Positions 7,402 through 16,000 of a stretch of DNA of 34,341 nucleotides are shown here, one piece after another. The stretch lies in assembly GCF_946190275.1 (NCBI RefSeq), contig NZ_CAMHZQ010000022.1:1-34341 (forward strand), read 5' to 3'. Both the position numbers and the translations under genes were made by a program. The DNA comes from Streptococcus mitis. Lineage in GTDB: Bacteria > Bacillota > Bacilli > Lactobacillales > Streptococcaceae. The notes below the pieces were generated by a model. It saw only the letters and a program-made list of their open reading frames with translations, was not told the origin of the DNA and searched no databases. Position 1 is the first letter of the stretch. Every line of letters starts with the position of its first letter.

Positions 7402-8220
7402 ATGATCAAATTGTGGAGACGTTATAAACCCTTTATCAATGCAGGTGTTCAGGAATTGATCACCTATCGAGTCAACTTTATTCTCTATCGGATCGGGGAT
7501 GTTATGGGTGCTTTTGTGGCCTTTTATCTCTGGAAGGCTGTCTTTGATTCTTCGCAAGAGTCTTTAATTCAGGGTTTCAGTATGGCGGATATCACCCTCT
7601 ACATCATCATGAGTTTTGTGACAAATCTTCTAACTAGGTCCGATTCGTCCTTTATGATTGGGGAGGAGGTCAAGGATGGTTCCATTATCATGCGCTTGTT
7701 GAGACCAGTGCATTTTGCTGCCTCTTATCTTTTCACTGAACTTGGTTCCAAGTGGTTGATTTTTATTAGCGTTGGCCTTCCATTTTTAAGTGTCATTGTC
7801 TTAATGAAAATCATGTCTGGGCAAGGTGTTGTAGAAGTGCTGGGATTAACTGTCCTTTATCTTTTTAGCTTAACGCTGGCCTATCTGATTAACTTTTTCT
7901 TTAATATTTGCTTCGGATTTTCTGCCTTTGTGTTTAAAAATCTTTGGGGTTCCAACCTACTCAAGACTTCCATAGTGGCTTTTATGTCTGGAAGTTTGAT
8001 TCCCTTGGCTTTCTTTCCAAAGATCGTTTCAGATATTCTGTCCTTCCTGCCTTTTTCATCCTTGATTTACACTCCGGTCATGATTATCGTTGGGAAATAC
8101 GATGCCAGTCAGATGCTTCAGGCGCTCGCTTTGCAGTTTTTCTGGCTCTTAGTGATGGTGGGCTTGTCTCAGTTGATTTGGAAACGAGTCCAGTCATTTA
8201 TCACCATTCAAGGAGGTTAG
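7402..8220 (+). CDS. ABC-2 type transporter permease, subunit 1
   Basis: This is a 272-residue integral membrane protein with about six hydrophobic segments, the first following a basic N-terminus (MIKLWRRYKPF). I chose the ATG at 7402 because AAAGGAG sits just upstream; a longer frame runs back to 7360 but overlaps the ATPase gene and lacks a ribosome site. It resembles the paired permeases of the uncharacterised ABC-2 family in which two related but different subunits follow one ATPase. It is one base away from the next gene and is presumably a heterodimer partner of it. Substrate unknown. Confidence 0.85.
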   Translation: MIKLWRRYKPFINAGVQELITYRVNFILYRIGDVMGAFVAFYLWKAVFDSSQESLIQGFSMADITLYIIMSFVTNLLTRSDSSFMIGEEVKDGSIIMRLLRPVHFAASYLFTELGSKWLIFISVGLPFLSVIVLMKIMSGQGVVEVLGLTVLYLFSLTLAYLINFFFNICFGFSAFVFKNLWGSNLLKTSIVAFMSGSLIPLAFFPKIVSDILSFLPFSSLIYTPVMIIVGKYDASQMLQALALQFFWLLVMVGLSQLIWKRVQSFITIQGG

Positions 8221-8221
8221 T

Positions 8222-9007
8222 ATGAAAAAATATCAGCGTATGCATCTGATTTTTATCAGACAATATATCAAGCAAATCATGGAATACAAGGTGGATTTTG
8301 TAGTTGGTGTGCTGGGAGTTTTTTTGACTCAAGGCTTGAATCTCTTGTTTCTCAATGTCATCTTTCAACACATCCCATCCCTAGAAGGTTGGAGCTTTCA
8401 AGAAATCGCCTTTATATATGGTTTTTCCTTGATTCCCAAGGGATTGGACCATCTCTTTTTTGATAATCTCTGGGCTCTGGGACAGCGTTTGGTGCGAAAA
8501 GGGGAGTTTGACAAGTATCTGACACGTCCTATCAATCCTCTCTTTCACATCCTAGTTGAGACCTTTCAGATTGATGCCTTGGGCGAGCTCTTGGTCGGTG
8601 GTATCCTACTGGGAACAACAGTGACTAGCATTGATTGGACTCTTCCAAAATTCCTGCTTTTCCTAGTTTGTATTCCTTTTGCGACCTTGATTTATACTTC
8701 CTTGAAAATCGCGACAGCCAGCATTGCTTTTTGGACCAAGCAGTCAGGCGCCATGATTTACATCTTCTATATGTTCAATGACTTTGCCAAGTACCCAATT
8801 TCCATTTACAATTCATTTCTTCGTTGGTTGATTAGCTTTATCGTGCCTTTTGCCTTTACGGCTTACTATCCTGCCAGCTATTTCTTGCAGGACAAGGATG
8901 TAATCTTTAACATCGGAGGTTTGATTTTGATTTCCCTTGTCTTTTTTAGTATTTCCCTTAAACTCTGGGACAGGGGCTTGGATTCTTATGAAAGTGCTGG
9001 ATCCTAA
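8222..9007 (+). CDS. ABC-2 type transporter permease, subunit 2
   Basis: This is a 261-residue membrane protein with about six hydrophobic segments, starting at ATG 8222 behind AAGGAGG. Its layout parallels subunit 1: an amphipathic start followed by a YKVDF or YRVNF turn (EYKVDFVVGVLG here, TYRVNFILYRIG in subunit 1), so the two subunits look like ancient duplicates. A terminator follows, closing a three-gene operon of one ATPase and two permeases. The reaction is predicted to be ATP-driven export; cargo unknown. Confidence 0.85.
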   Translation: MKKYQRMHLIFIRQYIKQIMEYKVDFVVGVLGVFLTQGLNLLFLNVIFQHIPSLEGWSFQEIAFIYGFSLIPKGLDHLFFDNLWALGQRLVRKGEFDKYLTRPINPLFHILVETFQIDALGELLVGGILLGTTVTSIDWTLPKFLLFLVCIPFATLIYTSLKIATASIAFWTKQSGAMIYIFYMFNDFAKYPISIYNSFLRWLISFIVPFAFTAYYPASYFLQDKDVIFNIGGLILISLVFFSISLKLWDRGLDSYESAGS

Positions 9008-9021
9008 GATGAAGAAACTCA

Positions 9022-9048
9022 AAGCCTTGTCTCAGGACAGGCTTTTTC
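9022..9048 (+). terminator. Terminator of the ABC-exporter operon
   Basis: AAGCC-TTGTC paired with GGACA-GGCTT around a TCA loop, with one bulge, followed by TTTTTC. Confidence 0.7.
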
Positions 9049-9067
9049 TAATAGAGATGAAAATTCC

Positions 9068-9095
9068 TTGACATCTATTCTCAGAGTGCTATACT
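9068..9095 (+). promoter_or_regulatory. Promoter of tRNA-Thr
   Basis: Perfect TTGACA (9068-9073), 16-base spacer, TATACT (9090-9095), placed 12 bases before the mature tRNA. Confidence 0.85.
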
Positions 9096-9107
9096 GTAAG
9101 TGTAATA

Positions 9108-9180
9108 GCCGATTTAGCTCAGTTGGTAGAGCAAGGCACTCGTAAAGCCTAGGTCACAGGTTCAATCCCTGCAATCGGCA
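9108..9180 (+). tRNA. tRNA-Thr (anticodon CGT)
   Basis: A 73-base tRNA. The acceptor GCCGATT pairs fully with AATCGGC, the D-stem GCTC with GAGC, the anticodon loop is CTCGTAA (anticodon CGT, reading ACG), and the T-loop is TTCAATC. Discriminator A; no CCA is encoded. Two oddities: the base of the anticodon loop is closed by A31 opposite A39, and the T-stem ends in A49 opposite C65. It stands alone, with its own promoter and terminator. Confidence 0.95.
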
Positions 9181-9187
9181 AAGTGAA

Positions 9188-9216
9188 GAAGTCTCATCAG
9201 GCTTCTTTTTCTTTTT
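9188..9216 (+). terminator. Terminator of tRNA-Thr
   Basis: GAAGTC, loop TCATCA, GGCTTC (one G-T pair), followed by TTTTTCTTTTT. Confidence 0.8.
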
Positions 9217-9268
9217 AAAGAAAATCAGACCACTTAGACCGATATAGAGACCAGATAGGCAAACGAAC

Positions 9269-9297
9269 TTGTTCTTGAAACTTACCTCTGCTATAAT
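9269..9297 (+). promoter_or_regulatory. Promoter of the small membrane protein gene at 9370
   Basis: TTGTTC (9269-9274), 17-base spacer, TATAAT (9292-9297); the leader is about 65 bases. Confidence 0.6.
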
Positions 9298-9369
9298 GAT
9301 TTGTGTAAGGGACGTGAGGCGTCACTATCAGATAACTCAAGTTCCTAAAAAAGAAATTGGAGATAAAAA

Positions 9370-9678
9370 ATGAAAAAATTATTGGGGATTGTATTTTTAG
9401 TAGCAGCAGCGACAGTAGTGTATTTTGGTTCTGTTGGCTGGCCAAGTTTGGACATTAACCTCTGGTCATTGATTCCGGTAGGCTTGTTCCTCTTTTTCAC
9501 TCTAGAGAATCTTTTGAAAAAAGACTACAAGGCTAGTCTGATGTGTTTGATTATTGCCTTTATTATTGCCAATGCAATTTTGGACCTTTTACCAATTTCA
9601 AGTGGCTTGGTAATTGGAGCGGGCGTACTAGCTTGCATTGGTATTGGATTTATCTTTCCTGATAAAGAAGGAAAATAA
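9370..9678 (+). CDS. Small membrane protein, LiaF/LiaI-like transmembrane type
   Basis: This 102-residue protein is nearly all membrane: hydrophobic segments at about residues 4-20, 32-47, 55-75 and 78-95, joined by short loops with a basic KKDYK turn. The pattern W.SL.P.GL.L...EN.LKKDY resembles the hydrophobic N-terminal region shared by LiaF- and LiaI-type cell-envelope stress proteins, but no LiaF-type extracytoplasmic domain follows. The start is supported by TTGGAG nine bases upstream. It has its own promoter and a long hairpin terminator. Function not known. Confidence 0.75.
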   Translation: MKKLLGIVFLVAAATVVYFGSVGWPSLDINLWSLIPVGLFLFFTLENLLKKDYKASLMCLIIAFIIANAILDLLPISSGLVIGAGVLACIGIGFIFPDKEGK

Positions 9679-9773
9679 GATTTTTCAAATAGCGATGTGA
9701 CATAATATAGCTGGATATTAACATTTAGGAATAGGATAAATTTAACTAATATTAATAAACCGAACTAAGAATT

Positions 9774-9822
9774 AAGAGTGAACGAAATCAGGAAAAAACT
9801 GAAATATTCGTTTGCTCTTTTT
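9774..9822 (+). terminator. Terminator after the small membrane protein
   Basis: AAGAGTGAACGAAAT pairs with ATTCGTTTGCTCTT (with G-T pairs), followed by TTTTTG. It lies about 95 bases past the stop. Confidence 0.7.
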
Positions 9823-9966
9823 GTATGTTTAAATCTTTAAGAAAGATTTTTTCTGTCTGGGATAATAAAAAACTATTCCGTCTTAAAATTTTAAAGAAAA
9901 TCGGATATCATTTTTATTATAATGAATTCTACTTCAATACTTTTTAAAAACTCTCCAATTTTTATA

Positions 9967-10000
9967 AAAAACAATCAAAACTATTGTTTTTATACGTATA
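9967..10000. repeat. AT-rich inverted repeat and TATACGTATA palindrome upstream of bgaA
   Basis: AAAAACAAT (9967-9975) and ATTGTTTTT (9983-9991) form a perfect nine-base inverted repeat with a seven-base loop. The perfect ten-base palindrome TATACGTATA (9991-10000) follows immediately, ending three bases before the -35 box of bgaA. Possible operator or terminator; not assigned to a known regulator. Confidence 0.5.
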
Positions 10001-10003
10001 AGG

Positions 10004-10031
10004 TTGACAAATTTTTTATTGGTTATAAAAT
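10004..10031 (+). promoter_or_regulatory. Promoter of bgaA
   Basis: Perfect TTGACA (10004-10009), 16-base spacer, TAAAAT (10026-10031). The TTG of this -35 box could be read as an upstream in-frame start codon, which is why the longest frame begins here. A second TATAAT lies at 10048-10053 without a good -35. Confidence 0.6.
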
Positions 10032-10075
10032 CGTATTATAAGATAATTATAATAAGTAGATTGCTCTCAGATAAA

Positions 10076-13000
10076 ATGAAAGCGGTTACTAAAAGGAGGA
10101 TTACATGCAAAAAGGTAATTGGAACAAAAAAAGAGTGTATAGTATTCGAAAATTTTCAGTCGGTGCTTATAGGGACATGTGCTCTATTATTAGGGGCAAG
10201 CGTTAATCTATCTTCTTCGGTATATGCCAACGAAAATGCTGCAGAAATTGTGTCAACAAATAGGACTGAGCACCAGTCTGAAAATCTGAAAACTACTGGA
10301 CTCTCAAGTGAACATAAAGCTGAAAATGTATCTTTAAAGGAAAATGTGGATGGTAGTGATGCTGTAGTAAAACCTCATGCAGATCAACCTTTAGTTTCAG
10401 TTGCTAATACTCAATCAGTTCCTTTAGTAGAAGGTAAAGCTGAAGTCGAAAACAAAACAGAAGAAAGGAACAAGCCTGAGGATAGCAATAAGCTTGAAGA
10501 AACAAATAAGACTGAGGTAACGGATAAATCTGAAGATAAAAATAAATCTGAGGATAAGAAGAAATCTGAAGAAACAAGTAAAGAAGAATCACAAGATCGT
10601 TCTGTTTCAAAAGATAAGCAAGAATTCAAATCTGCTACGAATGAAGTAGTTGATAAGTTAATTGAAGATAGAAACATTTCCTTCAACCAGAATTGGCACT
10701 TTAAACTAAATGCCAATGCAAAGGAAGCTGTAAAACCAGACGCAGATATTTCTTCATGGAAAAAAATGGATCTTCCTCATGACTGGAGTATTCATTTTGA
10801 TTTTGACCATGATTCACCAGCTCAAAACGAAGGCGGTCAATTGAATGGTGGAGATGGCTGGTATCGGAAAACCTTTAAGTTAGACGAAAAAGACTTGAAT
10901 AAAGATGTTCGTGTAACCTTTGATGGTGTTTACATGGATTCACAAGTATTCGTCAATGGCCAACTAGTTGGTCACTATCCAAATGGTTACAATCAATTTT
11001 CATATGATATTAGTAACTATCTCCATAAAGATGGGCGAGAAAATGTCATTTCTGTTCATGCAGTTAATAAGCAACCAAGTAGTAGATGGTATTCAGGAAG
11101 TGGTATTTATCGAGACGTATCATTGCAGGTAACAGATAAGATTCATGTTGAAAAAAATGGAACAACTATTTTAACTCCAAAACTAGAAAGTCAACAAGGA
11201 GGAAAAGTTGAAACCCAAGTAAGCAGTACAATTGTTAATACAGATAATAAAGACCATGAAATTGTAGCAGAGTATCAAATTTTTGAACGAGGTGGTAAGG
11301 CAGTTACAGAACTTGTTCGAACTGAGAGTAAAACTCTAAAAGCTAAGGAAATCATTCATTTGGATTCAGCATTAGAGGTTGAAAAACCAAAATTGTGGAC
11401 GGTGTCATCTGACAAACCTGCTTTATATGAGATGGTAACTCGTGTTTACAAAGATGGTCAGCTTGTAGATGCAAAGAAAGATTTATTTGGTTATCGCTAC
11501 TATAACTGGACTCCAGACCAAGGGTTCTCTTTAAATGGTGAACACATCAAGTTCCACGGTGTTTCATTGCACCATGATCATGGAGCGCTAGGAGCAGAAG
11601 AAAACTATAAGGCAGAATATCGTCGTCTGAAACAAATGAAGGAAATGGGAGTGAATTCGATTCGTACGACTCACAACCCAGCAAGTCCTCAGACCTTGCA
11701 GATTGCAGCTGAGCTCGGTTTGCTTGTTCAAGAAGAAGCTTTTGATACTTGGTATGGAGGTAAGAAACCATACGACTATGGTCGTTTCTTTGAAAAAGAT
11801 GCTACCCACCCTGAAGCAAGAAAAGGTGAAAAATGGTCCGACTACGATCTTCGAACAATGGTAGAAAGAGATAAAAACAATCCTGCTGTTGTCATGTGGT
11901 CTATTGGTAATGAAATCGGTGAAGCAGATGGGAAAGCCCATTCTCTTGCAACTGTCAAACGCTTGGTGAAAGTGATTAAATCTGTCGATAATACACGTTA
12001 TGTAACCATGGGAGCTGATAAATTCCGTTTCGGAGATGGAACTGGAGATCATGAAAAGATCGCAGATGAACTAGATGCAGTTGGATTGAATTACTCTGAA
12101 GAAAATTATCAAACTCTTCATGCGAAACATCCTAAATGGCTCATTTATGGTTCAGAAACATCTTCAGCAACTCGTACAAGAGGAAGTTATTTCCATCCAG
12201 AGAGTGAGTGGGTAGGAAGTAATCAATACTGGCGTAATTACGAACAATCAGATTATGGTAATGATCGTGTTGGTTGGGGTAAAACTGCTACAGCATCATG
12301 GACTTTCGATAGAGATCATCCAGGATATGCTGGACAATTCATTTGGACAGGTACAGATTATATTGGAGAACCAACTCCATGGCACAATCAAAATAGTACA
12401 CCTGTAAAAAGCTCTTACTTTGGTATTGTAGACACCGCAGGTATTCCAAAAAATGACTATTATCTCTACCAAAGTCAGTGGGTTTCTGCTAAGAAAAAAC
12501 CAATGGTTCATTTACTTCCTCACTGGAACTGGGAAAAGACTGAATTGGCAGACAATGTTGCAGATGCTGAAAATCGAATCCCGGTTAGAGCCTATTCCAA
12601 TGCTGCTAGTGTTGAGTTGTTCTTAAATAATGAGTCACTAGGTCTTAAAAAATTCAACAAAAAACAAACTAGTGATGGTCGTACATACCAAGAAGGTGAA
12701 AATCCTAACGAACTATATTTGGAATGGAAAGTTGCTTATAAACCAGGAACTTTAGAAGCAGTTGCTCGAGATGAGTCTGGTAAGGAAATTGCTCGAGATA
12801 AGATAGTGACTGCTGGTGAGCCTGCTGGTGTTCGTCTGGTTAAGGAAGAGAACGCTATCGCTGCAGATGGAAAAGATTTGACTTATATCTATTATGAAAT
12901 TGTAGATAGTAAGGGCAATGTTGTGCCAACTGCTAACAATCTAGTTCACTTCCAACTTCATGGACAAGGTCAACTGGTTGGTGTGGATAATGGTGAGCAA

Positions 13001-16000
13001 GCTAGTCGTGAACGTTATAAAGAACAAGCAGATGGTTCTTGGATTCGTAGAGCCTTTAATGGTAAAGGGGTAGCGATTGTTAAATCGACTGATCAAGCAG
13101 GTAAATTTACCCTTACAGCATATTCGGGATTGTTGAAATCAGATCAAGTTACAGTTTTTACAGGTAAGTCAGACCAGTCAGAAAAAACTGTTTTAGGCAC
13201 AGAAATACCAAAAGTCCGGACAGTTTTAGGTCAAAAACTTAAAATGCCTCAGACAGTGCCATTTGTATATAGTGATGGTAGTCGTGAAAAACGTCCTGTA
13301 ACCTGGTCTCAAGTAGATGTCAGTCAAGCTGGAATTGTAACTGTAAAAGGTATGTCTGATGGGCGTGAAGTTGAGGCTCGTGTTGAAGTTCTTACAATTG
13401 CAAATGAACTTCCAGCTGTTAAACGCATGGCACCTGGAACAGACTTGAGCTCTGTGGATAAACTTGTTTCACTTGTTTCAACAGATGGCCGTATTCACAA
13501 TTATGAAGTTGAAAATTGGGAAATTTCACCAGAAGATCAAGAGAAGTTGTCTACTCCAGGGGCACATATCCAGATGACTAGCCAATTGGGAGATAGAACC
13601 ATCCACGCTACTTTAATAGTTGATGATGGTAAGGAATTGGCTCAAGTTACACCAACTATAGCAGTAGGTGGTGAAAGTGTTACGGAACTTTCAAATGAAC
13701 ATCCTGTCCATTATCACAAACTTTCTTATGGTGCAAAAATTCCAGAAGTCAGTGCTAGTGCTGAAAATGCTGATGTGAAGGTCGTTCAGGCAAATGAGTC
13801 AAATGGAATGCGTGCTAGTATCTATGTTCAACCTAAAGATGGTGGACAATTACAAACTTATGCGGTTCAGTTCCTTGTTGATTCTCCACAAATTGAAAGC
13901 TTGAGTCTCAGAGTGGATCAAGCATCTAGCCTCAAAGAAGATCAAACTGTTAAAGTGACAGTTTTAGCCCGTTATCAGGATGGAACTGAAGCTATTTTAC
14001 CAACTGATAAGGTGACTTTCTCAAGCCAAGGCGAGGGAGGAGTCTCTGTTAATAAGGGAATGCTAGAGTTGCATAAACCGGGTAGTCTCACTTTACAAGC
14101 TCAATATGAAGGTGCAAAAGGAGAACTTCCTCTAACGATCGCAGCAAATACGGAAGATAAAGTTGTTCAGGCCATTCGCCCAGTTAGCCTTGTGACAGAT
14201 TTGCACCAAACACCAAATCTTCCATCTACAGTAACAGTTGAGTACGATAAAGGATTTCCAAAAGTTCATAAGGTAGTTTGGGATTCGATTCCATCTGAAA
14301 AATTAAATCAATATCATACTTTTGAAGTTCTTGGTAAGGTTGAAGGATTGAATCAAGAAGCGCGTGCGACAGTATCAGTAGAAGGAATTGTAAAAGTTGA
14401 AGATGTGAGCATCACAACACCAATTTCTGAGGCACCAACCTTGCCAGAAAGTGTCCGAACTTATTATTCAAATGGCCAAGTATCTTCAGCTAAGGTGGCT
14501 TGGGACACTATTGATGCAAGCCAGTATGCAAAAGAAGGAATCTTTACTGTAACAGGCCATGTAGAAGGAACACAACTGACAACGAAATTACATGTTCGTG
14601 TATCGAGTCAAACAGAAATTGGGAAGAATATTTCAGATCAATGGACAGGTTCAGAATTACCACTTGCCTTTGCATCAGATTCTCATTCTTATGACCCAGT
14701 ATCTAATGTAAATGATAAAGTGATTTCTTACGGTGATCAGCCTGCAAATCGTTGGTCAAACTGGAAACGTTCTGAAGAAGCTTCAGTAGGAGTACTCTTT
14801 GGAGATTCAGGTATTTTGACAAAACGTTCGGTTGATAACTTGAATGTAGCCTTTTATGAAGATAGTGGTGTAGGTGCTCCAAAATCTTACGTCATTGAGT
14901 ATTATGTTGGTGAAAAAGCTCCAACTGCACCGAAGAATCCTGGTTATGTAGAGGGTGAAAATCACGTATTCAATGACAGTAAAAATTGGAAACCAGTTAC
15001 AAATCTTAAGGCTCCAGATCAGTTAAAAGCTGGAGAAATGAATCATTTCAGTTTTGACAAGGTGGATACCTACGCGGTACGTATTCGCATGACAAGAGCT
15101 GATGATAAACTTGGAACATCAATTACAGAATTACAAGTTTTCTCTAAAAAGGTAGCACCAGCTAAAGAGGCAACTACTAACATTAAGGTGGCTGGAAAAG
15201 ATCTTCCTCACTTTAATCCAGACTTAACAGATTACTATTTAGACTATAGTGATGGAAAAATTCCAGAAGTAACAGCTAGTATCACAAATAATGGACTTGC
15301 TACAGTGGTTCCTAGTGTGAAAGAGGGAGATCCTGTCCGTGTTATTGTGAAAGCAGAAAATGGCGATATTCTTGGAGAATACAACCTTCACTTTACAAAA
15401 GATAAAGATTTGTTGGCTCGTAAACCAATTGCTGCTGCAAAACAGTCTCAATTGTTGCAGTTAGGTCAACCTTTGGAATTGCCAAATAAGGTTCCAGTTT
15501 ATTTCGCAGGTAAGAGCGGTTATGACGTAAAAGATTTGGCAGTTGAATGGGAAAAAGTCCCTGCTTCTACTTTAAACAAAGCTGGGGAATATACAATTAA
15601 AGGCCATGTAGTTGGTAGTGAAGTCCCAGTAGAATTATCTGTTCGAGTAACGGACAAGGTCGGTAGATCACTTTCTGATAATCCAGATTATCTTGCTACT
15701 CATAGTCAGGCTTTTGCTTCAGCTACTAATGATTTGGATGATAATTCGAACGACCGTGTAGACTATTTAAATGATAATGACCGAAATCAAGATAACCGTT
15801 GGACAAACTGGTCCGCTAATCCATCCGCTAATCCAGAAGTATCAGTTGGTGTTATCTTTAAAAAGAATGGTAAAATTGTGGATAGAAAGGTTTCACAAGC
15901 TAAACTAAACTTCTTTGCAGATAGTGGAACAGATGCCCCAGCTAAACTTGTATTGGAACGATACATCGGTCCTGACTTTGATGTTCCGGTTTACTATTCA

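Noticed and set aside
10004..10075. Upstream TTG start giving bgaA 24 more residues
   Set aside because: The TTG is part of the TTGACA -35 box, so it would not be in the mRNA, and it has no ribosome site.
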